This document shows, piece after piece, positions 20,340-31,900 of a stretch of 64,000 bases of DNA (positions within the stretch are counted from its first letter, which is position 1; each line of letters opens with the position of its first letter). The translations under genes were made by a program, and so were the position numbers. The stretch is from Polydactylus sextarius (lineage: Eukaryota; Chordata; Actinopteri; Polynemidae). The notes under the pieces are model-generated. The model ran no database searches, was not told where the DNA came from, and saw only the letters and a list, made by a program, of their open reading frames with translations. The DNA lies in contig CM028927.1 in NCBI GenBank assembly GCA_016801845.1, forward strand, positions 1,796,001-1,860,000, written 5' to 3'.

Positions 20340-22053
20340 ATGTCTAGAAAAAGGATGCTGGTCATGTTGGTGATCTGTGTCACCAGTTTCTGCGTGTTTT
20401 CCCTGACAAGCTATTCAGGGATATTCTTGAAAAAGTCTGGTCTATGGAACACAAGTTGCACCTGTCAGAGAGCATCAGAGGGTTATTCATGGTTTACACA
20501 GCATTTCAACAGATTTGCTGAACGTTTTTTGTAAGCAAACTACAGTCTCCCAGAGGATGATTTTAAATGGTGGAAGGTGAGTTGGCAACTTGTGACTACA
20601 TAAAAGAGAAAAGTCAGATGTTGGCATCATTATTTAATTTGCCTTCTGTTTACAGTGTATAACTGATGACTGGTCTAGCAAAAACATTGTACAGCTGTGC
20701 AATGACAACGAATGCATTTGATTTGTTTGGATTTAAAGAGCATTTTATTTTTGGTGTGTCAGCATTTACAGAACGAAAAGCGCAACTTCAGTTTCTACAC
20801 CGCAACAACAGACAAACTGTTTAAGATGGTCCCACCTGTCCCAGATGTGGGACCCAGTCCTGGCTGCTGCAGGAGTTGTGCTGTGGTGGGGAATTCTATT
20901 AACTTGAAAAGATCACATTACGGACCTCTGATAGATGCACATGATTTTGTCATCAGGTTGATTTTTAGTTAATATTTAAACTATTATTAGAGACAGAAAA
21001 GGTGTTCCTTGACGTTGGAATCTACACTTTAAAGTTTAAATAATTAGTTAATATTTAACTTAGCATGTGAACTCTGTTGCTCGGTACATTTTAGAATGAA
21101 TGCTGGCAGAATAAAAAGGCTATGAAGCAGATGTTGGCAGCAGGACAACTCATCGTGTCATGTATCCAGAGAGTGCCACAGACTTGGATAACACCACTCA
21201 CCTTGTTTTACTTCCATTTAAGATAATGGACCTGGAGTGGCTCATTAAAGCTTTCACCACAGGATTTTCTGGACGGTGAGACAATAATCCAATAAATCTT
21301 CAAATTTCAGGTCACTGATATTAAATTCTTGTTTTTTATCAATTTGATTTCACTAGTTTTTATTTCAAAGCTTTAATTTTCAAAATGATTCTTTGTTTTT
21401 TTGTTTGTTTTGTTTGTTCAAGGCAAACATGGCAGAACCAGTTGTTGTATGTACAGTATGTACAGGATTGTTTCATTCAGACTGAATACGCCCTCATTCT
21501 CTGTCCTGTTTGTTTAATTTGAAAGAATAATACACCAATCAACTGATACAATAACATACCAAACTAACTGAGTAAGAAGCATTGCACCTGTGTTATGTTT
21601 GCGTCCCTAGTTGTATGTGGTACAGCAAAAAAAAATGCCATCCTCTATCATACCTACAGCTAAAACAAGCGAGCCATGGTTCCATCAGATTTCAGCAATC
21701 GTTGAGCTGCATGTTAATCCCATAGGGACAGTTACAGAAAACTGTCTCGTGAATGTCTACATGTCCTTTTTATTAATGTGTTCATTTCTTTAAAAACTAC
21801 AGTTTTTTAGATATAACCAATGAGAAAAACATAAAGAAAAACTTCTTAACTTTGCTTTGCGTTTAATTTTGACATTTCATTTTGTTTCCTACAGCTCATA
21901 TGTGGTCATCAATTCGAACATTGTTGCCAACAAGGACATGGTGATTTTGCTCATTCTTTTGGGTGCATTCAACAATAAACTTTATTAGCTACTAAAAGTG
22001 AATGGATCAGAAAAAAAGCTAATTATGTTTTCTAACAGGTGATGGTGGTGAAT
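20340..22053 (+). pseudogene. ST3GAL1-like sialyltransferase pseudogene
   Basis: Exon 1 (20340-20576) starts MSRKRMLVMLVICVTSF, a short cytosolic tail and signal-anchor helix, then the CxC stem motif (TSCTCQR). Codon 65 is TAA (20532-20534), and the frame continues with NYSLPEDDFKWWK to a gtgagt donor. Exon 2 (20763-20956) has CRSCAVVGNS and AHDFVIR, the start of sialylmotif L. Exon 3 (21095-21275) gives MNAGRIK, then one extra A in the A-run at 21112-21117 shifts the frame before GYEADVG, TTHRVMYPES and VLLPFKIMDLEWL. Its 181-nt length, instead of 180, confirms the insertion. Exon 4 (21895-21940) ends NKDM. Exon 5 begins VMVVN at 22039, but homology stops at 22053, so motifs S, III and VS are lost. 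Confidence 0.85.
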
Positions 22054-23021
22054 CTGTTTATCTGCTTGACATGCTCTAGCGACATGCTGGAAGATAATTT
22101 CACAGTTGCACAGAAAAACTGTGTGTGTTTATTTCTTTTTATTTTCTTTAATAGTCACTTAGCTTCTCAGTCTTTAAATACAATCACCATTATTACCTGT
22201 TGAAGGACAAGTTCACATAGTCTAATGTTTGTATTCATTTTGTCTAATCAGAAGAAAAAAAAAACACTGTTTCGAGGTTGAAACAGTAAAAATTCCTTGA
22301 AATATCCTTGTCTATCAACAAGTCAATCAAGCAACCAACCAGTTTAGCTTTATAACACTAGATGGTTTATTGTGGGAAATGATTAAACTGCCATGTATTG
22401 AACCAGACACAATTTTAAAAACATGCCATTTTTCACATTTCCTGGCTTACTGACGAACCTCCTACAACACTTTACTTGGCCTTTGTTCAGTGAATAAAAT
22501 GTGTGAAAGTGTGACAAGTTTAAGTGAAGCATAAAGCACAAAGTGTGCAGTGACATCACTACTGGCACCTTTTCTAGGGAAGAGGACTTTTTGTATAAGA
22601 TTTCATGAAAATACTCATGCAAGTTATTACAATAAAAGGGAATAAACTATATGAATAATAAACCCCTCCTTCCTTTCCTTCCTTTACTGCCAACATAGAT
22701 AGGGTAGGAATGTGGTTTGATAAGAGAAAGCTGCAAGCATGGGGACATCGTGGGCCGAAACAACCAAACAGCGACCTTCCTTTGAAAAGATCAAACTGTT
22801 TCCTCCTACTCTGAAGCATCCTGTTCAGGCATATAAGACTGTGTTAGAAGCTAATTTCTTTGGACTTTTCACTTACTCAGTACCAGAGCACTGTGTACTT
22901 GGTAACTGACTCCCCTTGCAGCAAGTAAAATTTATCTATCTTTTGAACCCATCAACTGCCTCCTCCTGATTGTGTGCTGGCTGCAAATTAATTTCTGGGA
23001 ACAATTTCCCACTTATATTTC

Positions 23022-23024
<3 letters not shown>
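22054..23024. other. Unassigned sequence replacing the lost sialyltransferase exons
   Basis: Immediately after the breakpoint the sequence has no similarity to the corresponding part of the first copy. A catataag box near 22830 and the surrounding non-repetitive sequence could be an LTR-like piece, but termini were not identified. Confidence 0.4.

Positions 23025-23054
<30 letters not shown>
23025..23054. repeat. (TA)n microsatellite
   Basis: Fifteen TA units, immediately left of flanking-repeat copy 2. Confidence 0.95.
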
Positions 23055-23059
<5 letters not shown>

Positions 23060-23093
23060 TTATACAAACATTTACAAAACCAGATTGCCACAG

Positions 23094-24053
23094 TTTGACC
23101 CATCAACTGTCTAAAGACTGAGGTCAGTTAATTAAATCAAGTCATGTCTGGTGCTTCTGCTGCTTGGTTGGGACAAAAACCTGCAGACACACGGCCCTTT
23201 GTGGAATAGTTTGCCCTGCCCTGCTCTAAGACAACATAGCCAATACAAACAATGGAACTTGTCAGGTAGGAGTAAGTTGTGGACACTGTTCTCTGAATAA
23301 TAGAAAAATAGCAAAAATGAAAAAAAAGGTTGAATGTAAACATAAGCTACTCTTATCTCGCTTTCTGTCTAACTGCCAGTCACACTACACACTACATACG
23401 TTTCTTGTCTTGGCATCAGAAGGGTATGTTAACATTATTTTGCTGATTTCACAGTCATAACTGAGCCTTTCCTTGAACAGACCATTATACTGCAGCTGTT
23501 TCTAGTTTTAGAAATTACATGTAAAGGAGGCAGAGACCGTGTTTGAGGCACTGGTTTTGTCTGTTTGACAAAACAAACTCTCTTTATTCAGCAATGACAA
23601 GGAAATATGGTGTTAGATTCTCTGCTGGAGCCTATCCCAGTTATACCCAGGACAGTTGCCAGCTCATTGCAGGGCCACAGGTTGGATTTATTTTTACACA
23701 CAAAAGAGAAAGCAATCATAGGTCAGTCTAAGTATTTCTTGACTGCTCATGCGCTATGTGGAAGTGTATAGTCCTTGTTTGGTGGAAGAGTCCACCCTCC
23801 CTGACTCCCCCTCTGTGTACATTCAACTGGTGCTCTAAGAGAACACAGGCGATAAAAACAAAGGATCTTGTCAGGTAGAAGTAAGTTGAGGACACTGTTC
23901 TCTGAATGACAAGATTTTATTCACTGTGCCTACGTAGTGGTCTGATGGGCTCATAACATAAGAAGTTGCTCAGTGAAATGAGTTTGTGGGAACTTTAGTT
24001 TATTCACAGTGTTTATCATTAGTTAAAAAGAGCACTGGCATCTTTAGTATAAT
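23094..24053 (+). repeat. Flanking repeat, copy 2 (partner 19617-20084)
   Basis: It carries the same two blocks in the same order and orientation as copy 1, at 23094-23303 and 23843-24053. About 540 bp of other sequence separates them, including a fragment of another fish repeat at 23620-23690. The pair brackets the sialyltransferase pseudogene in direct orientation. Confidence 0.8.
23620..23690 (-). repeat. Fragment of a common teleost repeat (see 14020-14230)
   Basis: ctggagcctatcccag and gacagttgccagctcattgc are the reverse-oriented equivalent of the word set at 14150-14200. The fragment is short and diverged. Confidence 0.5.
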
Positions 24054-24892
24054 ACTGGGCCTCTGATTCTGAGTTATTAATTAATCCTTGGGATGTCTGG
24101 GTTTATTCTATTTTGAAAGATGCTGATTATATGCTTTGATTGAGTTTATTAAGGAAACTTAATCTTCTTTGCATTTCCTTTTTTTTATAGTTTTCACGGT
24201 GCCACGGCAGAAATAAAAGTTAAGCACCCGTTCGAATCTCTCCGCTTCACTCCTTTAAATCCAAGGGTCTGCTACACACCTGGTCTGCGTCCTGCTATGT
24301 CGCGTGAATTATGTGTGAATTTTGTGAGATCTCGTGATTCTGGCGGAGCCGCATCACAAATACAGCATGAAAGACACAAAACATGTTGCTGTAATATGAA
24401 TTTTAAAATATTAGTTGTTGCACAGGTCAATTTTAATACTGAGGGGCATTTTTATCTATTTAATGTGTTAGTGTTTAGTGTTTCTTTATAATTTTATCAG
24501 GTTTTTGATGGGGTGGGGTTTGGGGCACCTAAAAAAGCTGCTGTTCTCAGGGCACTCAAATGACTAGCACCGGCCCTGGCTGCACCCTTTCAACTCCATT
24601 AGAATAGAGTTTCTGACAGTCACAACTCACGTTTCATAGGTTTCATATGGTAACATAAGTATACCTGGACAAGGGAGGACACAGCTCAGAACTCATATTT
24701 CACTAGAAACAACTATGTTGATTAGATTACATAGCTTCCGAGTAACAGTCCATTATAGTACTTGTCTGTTTGGAATTTTATTTAGCTTAGTTTATACAAG
24801 AAGCCCTTCATAAGGACAAAGATTCTTATTATTATTCTTTAACTGAAGGAAATAATACCAACCCCAGGTTCCTTTTCAGCACTGTTGCCAGG

Positions 24893-25883
24893 CTGACAGT
24901 CATAGCTCTGTAGAGCCGTCTATTCCAATAAATCTTAGCAGTAATGACTTTATGAACTTTTTTTGCAAATAAAACTATAACATTCAAAAATGAATTACCT
25001 CCTTTCAATTTACATTTGGAAGGTACTGACATTTTATCATTTTCAGATTGTATAGCTACTCTAGATGTTATTAGTCTACCTCCAGTTCTACAGTGAGGAT
25101 TAGGCTGCCGGGGGAACTCCCATGATGCACTGCAAATATTTTTTTTTTTTTAAATGATACCATAACAATTTATGTGATTATGCTTTAGTTTACAATATTA
25201 AATATACTAAATTCCCAACCCCAAAATTCCACACAGACCAGTCAATTAACAACGACATCTGATTCATTTGGATTAGCTCAGATAACAAACATGACACTTA
25301 TACAATTTCAATTCAAAATATTTCTTCCAGTACATCAACCAGGACCACAAGCAGTTGATGTAAAACTTCTTTTCTTCTTTTTCTGTTATTGTTAGATGTC
25401 TCTGGGTGGAACTAGGGGTCAGTCAACTGTGAAAATTAAAAAAACTATTCAGAAAAGCAAACTTGAACACTACAAACCAAAGACTTGCCGAGTGCTGTAA
25501 AAGACCAGTACAGACCAGTTAGGATCTAGTACCGTTTGATTAAGTTACAATGACATTCAGAAGTTTCAGCGAGCAACTCAACTCAACTCTCATATTTCAT
25601 CTTGTAATGTGACTGTTATTCAGTCTGGAGCGTGTTGATATCAATTCACTTTATAATGTTTGTTCTATAATAAAGTTGTATCACTTTCACATGGATGCAG
25701 CTCACATTAATGTAATTTTAGATATTTGCTGTCTCCAGTTTGTGTAACTGCTCAATGATATCAGGCTGTGGTGGGAATCTGCTGTTCAAATAGAGGCCCA
25801 AGCCTGACATCTCGTGGTGAAAGTCTGTGCTGCATGTTACATGTTGGCAACCTGAAGTTTGTTTGCTCTTATTAACTTAACTG
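24893..25883 (+). repeat. Duplicated downstream block, copy B (partner 2609-3130)
   Basis: The fuller copy of the block that also follows the first sialyltransferase gene. It carries about 430 extra bases (25140-25575), which begin with a T-run, and a segment with gacatctcgtggtgaaagtc that copy A lacks. No frame looks coding. An aataaagttgtatc word near 25669 could be a fossil polyadenylation region. Confidence 0.65.
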
Positions 25884-27471
25884 ACGTGGCCACCAAGGTT
25901 TTGGACAAAAATAAGGTAAATAAATGAAAATAAAATTAACATTCACCAGTAGTGTTTACATTAAAATAATCACCTGCAGATTCCAAGTTTGTACTTGGTG
26001 AGAGACATCATCGTTGTCTTGTTTCCAGATATGTAAATACACATTTAAACATCATCACTTTGGTTCTTGCATAGTTTCCCTTTGCTAATAACATCAATGG
26101 TTATATTTTCGATTTCCTGCTTCAGTTAGCGCAACACATCAAAACACGAGACAACAGACAGCCAACTTTCACGGGATCAATTAATCAAAGTGCCATCAAT
26201 AAGTGAAATGTTTAAGTCTCACTGACAATATCCTGCATATCAGTCAACAATTAGTGTTGCAGTAATTTAAGCAACATGCGGTTAAAAAAAAAAAAAAGCT
26301 GTCTCTCGCTCTCCTACTTAATCCTGCTGATTAATGTATGAATCCGGAAATTGGACTGCTCCAGCAGGCCCTACACCAACATCTCTATTTATAGACCTCT
26401 ATTTAACAGCTCAAGGTGAAGGTGGGATCAGGAACTCTTGATGCATCTGAGATGCAGCTCCTCTCCTGCTAACAAACGTTCACATCTTTTACCTTTAACT
26501 CTTATGCCCTCATAACCTCAGCTCTGAGTACATTTCATCCAATGATGTTTTCAGATGATTTTTTTTTTTTTTTTTTCCATTTACCTACCATTAATCTGTG
26601 GTCAAACCACTTGTGCTGCTGCATTCACATAAGACACATTCTGTTAGACAAAATCGAGTGAGTAATAACACCACATCTTACTTCCTCATCAACATTCAAC
26701 ACCATAATTGAAGCATTACACACATTGTTTTACATTGTCTGCCGTCCTTGTTGCTTTGTGTTATCAAAAGTTACAATGTAATCCCTGGCTTATGTTCACA
26801 CACTTAAGCAATAAGCATAACAATGTTTCTCACAATGACATGGCTCACCCTATGATTTATCTTTCAACTTACCTGACAGGATAAAATGCTCTGACCACTC
26901 CACACCTTGTCAAACGCAAATAAAACAAGACAGTGATCACAGTCTGCACTTGTAACATTCACATTCATTTTGTCATTGTCGTTGCAGCTAATGACTATGT
27001 TCAACCTTAATTACATTATCAAACACAGTTGAAATCATGCAGTATATATGTCATATAAATGTGTGCTGACGACTGGTTGACAGGGATGATTTCTTTATTT
27101 TGTCAAACAATTCAAAAACCCATACATATTTCGTGTACTGGTCTGACATGTGTGACACAAGAAAAGTACACAATTACACATTTGAGAGGTCATGACCGGT
27201 AAATGCCTGGTGGTTTTACGTAATCATCAAAAAATGCGTGTTTTCATATTAATGAGGAAACAATAAAGCTGTGATGTATGACCTTGATGTGAATGCTCTC
27301 CACTCAGCTTTTTCAAGGTGTCACTTCCAGCCAGTTCAAGTAAACAACCTTCTCTCAGCCTCTGCTGCAACTGATTACAGCTGAGTGTAGGATGTTTACA
27401 TTAACTGAGTCTGAACAGCTGATACTGAGGAAGCAGGCCGCTGTGACACATAGTAAGGGGTTAATATGATG
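25884..27471. other. Unassigned AT-rich sequence
   Basis: No gene, RNA or structured repeat was recognised; A- and T-runs occur at 26284 and 26561. Confidence 0.5.
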
Positions 27472-27830
27472 TTATACAACAAAGCAGTTATAAATTAAAA
27501 GGGCCCAATCAGAAGAACAGGCACAGCACACTGGTCTGTCTACAGAGTTGGAGGCTGGAGCTGAAGCTGGAGGCTTGAGGCAGTTGGCGGCAGCAAACAT
27601 CAGACTGAAAGCTCTGCAGATAGACAGCTTCCAGTCGGGGATGTTTACAGTCCCAAACTACCAGGTCAGCTTTATAACCCCAGTCCCTGACGGCGATGTG
27701 GACAACTACAGACACACATGAAATGGCGACAAGAACAGAAGACCTGGTCAGCAAGAACAGAACCTCACCTTGTGTTTAAAAGTTGTGATAATTCTATCAG
27801 ACTTGCTGCAAACTGCGTGTGGGCCTCTAC
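27472..27830 (-). CDS. Possible short exons of an unidentified minus-strand gene
   Basis: On the minus strand a pyrimidine tract and ctgcag precede a 62-nt open segment (27830-27769) ending at a gtgagg donor. It reads VEAHTQFAASLIELSQLLNT plus two bases. A second acceptor (ctgtctatctgcag) at 27614 continues in phase with RAFSLMFAAANCLKPP and stays open to a TAA near 27472. Both splice signals are good and the phases agree. However, the segments are short, another frame is also open over the second one, and I recognise no family. The promoter-like region at 28440-28950 lies upstream in the right direction. An unknown gene is possible; chance is not excluded. Confidence 0.25.
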
Positions 27831-28487
27831 CTGCAGCGGGACAGGAAATGGTCATCTGACCAGGGTGACACATTGACTGCCACTATAGATGATGTCTGTC
27901 ATGAATCCAGCATTTGCCATTAAAGCTTTTATTGTTTTATTTTACTTTTATTTCACTAAAGAAGAAGAAAAGTTACCCTGACCCCATTTCAGTCCCAGTG
28001 TAAATCTGACTAGCTTGTCATCCTGATGACTTTCAATGACAACACACAAAGACATTTGTATACAAACTCACTGATCACTAACTATTTCAAACATCTACTG
28101 ACAACAACAAAGGCAACATCTACTATACGTATTTATGAACTATAAATCAATTAATTTAAACTTTCTTTATCGAGATTGTCTGCATTGCTTTACAAACATC
28201 ACAATTTTAAGGTCACCGTGGCACAAGTTCGATGATAAAAGCTATGATAACGCGGTTAATGTGAGCAGTTATTAGACGTGTTGTAGTATATAACGGTACT
28301 GTAACGTTAAGTGAAGTTACACAGCTGGGAAACAGTCTGTAGCAAGGCCAGCTACTGTGTCCTCTCCTCACAGACTGCAACACCGCAAAAGCTAACTTAA
28401 ATAGCAAAACAGCATTTAATAACGAGCGACAGATGTCGTAAATACATTAGTGTTGCAAGCGAAACGCTTAAAGTAACTTTGACTCAC

Positions 28488-28720
28488 CAGGCAACCGGCC
28501 AAAGCAAACAATATAACATAACGTGGTAAGTGTTAGCACTAGCTCCTGTTAGCCAACGACCTAGGCTACAGCTAGCTCGCTGACATAGCTAGCTTCTGTT
28601 AGCTTGTCTGTGACCCTAACCTTCCGCTGTCTGACGTTTCCTTACCGGCGAGTTAAACGGTAAATCCCACACAACATCAGACAGACACCCCCTCCAACGA
28701 ATTAGTTTGAAGTTTGACTA
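28488..28720 (-). other. Possible non-coding first exon (minus strand)
   Basis: The sequence is richer in CpG than its neighbours and ends, on the minus strand, with ctg followed by a perfect gtgagt donor at 28487. The only ATG that would remain open to the donor is near 28518 and gives a ten-codon start, so this could be a 5' UTR exon. It lies next to the CRE and X-box cluster. Confidence 0.3.
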
Positions 28721-28819
28721 GATTTGGGCATGTTTTGTCCTACTCTAGGCAGCCTGTTAAGTTTCCTTCCGTTTTCATTCACTTGTCTTTATTTTGACCT
28801 TTGGTTACTCGACACCAAC

Positions 28820-28860
28820 ATTGACGTCATTGTCATAGCAACAGAGTCCCGCCCACCCAG
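28820..28860. promoter_or_regulatory. CRE, X-box-like and GC-box cluster
   Basis: A perfect palindromic CRE, TGACGTCA, is at 28822-28829. An X-box-like gtcatagcaac (reverse gttgctatgac) is at 28832-28842 and a ccgccc GC box is at 28849-28854. This arrangement is typical of CpG-type vertebrate promoters, and X-boxes bound by RFX factors are frequent in ciliary genes. Direction is not determined; the minus-strand donor at 28487 favours leftward transcription. Confidence 0.45.
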
Positions 28861-28960
28861 AGCCCAGACACAGGGCAATAATTGCATTTACATTTTCCAG
28901 TGGACATTCAGCGTTTCACGTCCGCCCGTCGTCCATCCGTCCTGACTCAGGATGCATGTC

Positions 28961-31900
28961 TCTTATTCATACATGTGAACGAGCACATAGTCAACTACAG
29001 CAGCTGTCAATTCATAAACTGCAGGTGTTTGTAGAAAAAAAGGTGGAACAATTGTTGAGATAAAGGCAGAAATACAGTTTAAAACATTTTAAAACTGTAC
29101 ACAATGTATCAAAAGTAAAATTGAGTTATTACGCAGCAGTGAACTAATGTAAGTATGATATAATACTGGGGTATTATTACTAATAATGTTGAATGTCTAT
29201 TTAATGTTGACAGTTTAGGTGGAGCTAATTTAGATACTTAATATCCTACACTTGATGTTTATCAGGCCGTTATATATATATCATTTTTGTTCTGTTTAAA
29301 TTGCACGTGTGATGATCAGTCAGAGTCAAGAACAATAAAGCTTATAGCTTTTATGTAATGATCATAGACTGTTCCTTGGAACATTTACAAATACCATTTG
29401 TTTGATTGTCCTCTCTTATATTGGCTTGTCTTTAGATTCTACACAAATCAATGAATTTGAGGAAGCATGCTGGACTCATGGTATTGGTTTTCACTGTCTT
29501 GCTTATTTATTTGTAATTATTTTCACAGTTTTCTGACATTTTATGAATGGAAATGAGTGAATGATCGATCAGTTAATGGAGGCAGAAGTCACTAGATTTG
29601 TTGATAAATTGTTAGTTACAGAACTTGGTGTTGTTTATTATTAGAATGTATTTAACACACATTTTATATAAAACACTATTCCTATGGAGCTAAAGTGTAG
29701 TGACAAATAAATTGACATCATTGAAAAGTATTGTCGTTGACCTAGTCATGATTTGATTAGAACGAATGCTTATGTCTTAACCACCAGACAGTTCTGACAG
29801 TTTGGGTCTCCTCTTGAGCTTTGTGGATGTACATATGTCCCCACAAGAACACTGTTCTGAGCTTTTCATTAGTTGCAAACACTGAGTACAGTAACAAAGA
29901 CAATACTCTGAGGGCACGAAGTTCATTTAACCCTCTGATGTTATCAGAGAAATACAGTAGGTAAACCATGAAGCCTCTATGTAGACCCAGGTGTGATTCA
30001 AACTGTCTTGAACTGTTTCCTCCACATGAGGTCAGCCTGCCTCCATCTACTCACCTCACGTTATTTCCTTTGCAGCGGAACCATAATCATTGTGAACTCC
30101 AGTGATGGATTACAGGACATTTATTCGCTGTTTAATATTCAGAACACACGAATACGTTGCTACTGTAGATTAGCCTAAGTACCCATTTTTTGTGTTAGCA
30201 ATATGAAGTAAGATCAGCAAATGCAAATTTCTAAAATTCTCTCTGAATATAGAATAATAACAATATTCATTAGGGTTTTGTGAAAAAAAAAAAAAAAAAA
30301 AAACTGGCGTAGCCCCACAGAGTGTAACACTGCTTAAGATTTCTTAATAATTCATATAACATATCTCAGTTATTTCTTATGAGAAGAGCGAACGCAAAAA
30401 AAAAAAAAAAAAAAAAAAATCCATCTATAACCTAACCAGGAAAATTGATTCCCTTGTCATTCTGTGTGGTCTGAAATTGCCCAGAGCTATTATGAGAGAG
30501 ACTGATTTCTCTGTGCAGCGGAGTGGAACATTCTCTTCTTGTAGAGTTTTTTTTTTTTTTTTTGAGATGTGAACAGATTCATAAGCAACAGCACTCCTAA
30601 AGAGGCCTGCCACCATGTGCTTTCAGCCTCATATCCTGATTATGTTAAACTTAAAATAGAGAAGAATTCATATTTATAATGAACTTACCATCAAAAGCCA
30701 CATTAACATTAGTGCTTTTACTGGATGTGGCTGAATTCTGTCATCAACGTGGAGCGGCAGACGTTGACACATCCTCCAACTGAAAAACTGAACAGGATGA
30801 ACATTAGCAGCCAAGGTAACTCTGGAGTTTCCATGAGCCACATATTTCTTCTGTCTCCTCCTTTTTTCATTTCATTTTTTTTATTTTATTCATTTTGCAT
30901 TTTAAAAAGTCAAAGTTGCAGTGTTTGGTAGCAGGCATAAGAAAAAAAAAAAAATCAAAGGAATATTTGTTGAAATGTTGACAATAAAGTCAATCATGTG
31001 TTGTTACTTTTAAGTTGTTGTTTGCTCTGTATCCATCCACATGGTATAACACCATCAATTCAACCACTGATAGCAGAGCGCAGTCTGAATACTTATTACC
31101 ACACTGTGTTTGTGACTAATAGAGTAAGAATTTCCTTGTCAAATCTCATCTACACAATGCATTTATAATGTCAGTCGTAGTTTATTCTCAAAACTTGTCT
31201 CATTTTTTTGCCGCCATGTTTTTAGCCCTAATACCTAATCATACTATACTCTCAACCCTTGTTCTAAGCTAATACTTCCAAGGTCAGGTGCTTACTGCAC
31301 AAACCAATCATACCAAGACTGACACCGGTCCCAAATACACAAAAATAACAGAACATTACTAGAATGTTAAATTTCAATTATAGCCTCCACTATTTACCAG
31401 TATTTTAACAAATTACTATGTAATGTCTTACTGGCCAACACTGGTTCAAAAATCAGTGACTAATGTCACTAGTGTCATTTACACATAAGCATCTACAGAG
31501 GATTTTGTAAAAATAGCCATAAGCTACTTATGCTGCCAGACTGTGACTGTACCACAATTATTTGGATGAGAACGGGGGAGGCTCAACCTAATGTCTGACT
31601 TTTTACAAAAGCACTATCCTCCTTGGGTTTATTAACTGGGTTTATTAACCCATTCGGCCTTTGAACATCCTCCCCACAACATCTTACATCAACTCTTACT
31701 TCAAGCTAAATATGCATTGTTTGGAGTAGCTACTATTAAAAATACTGATACATTTACAAACAAAGCATGCTGTTGAATATCCACATCTATTTTTTTGTTA
31801 AAACACACATTGATAGCTAGTAGAAAATATTCTTTGTGTAGATATATCACATTGCAAAAGTATTTTCACAATAATTGATACAAGAAGATGACGTAGTAAA

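Noticed and set aside
20340..22053. Processed (retrotransposed) sialyltransferase copy
   Set aside because: All introns between the retained exons are present with GT/AG borders, so it arose by DNA duplication.
24225..24260. tRNA-like B-box (gttcgaatc)
   Set aside because: No A-box at the right distance and no stems; isolated chance match.
30720..30800. Possible minus-strand mini-exon between a cagtttttcag acceptor and a gtaaaa donor
   Set aside because: It is about 55 bp, with a weak donor, no recognised peptide and no neighbouring exons.
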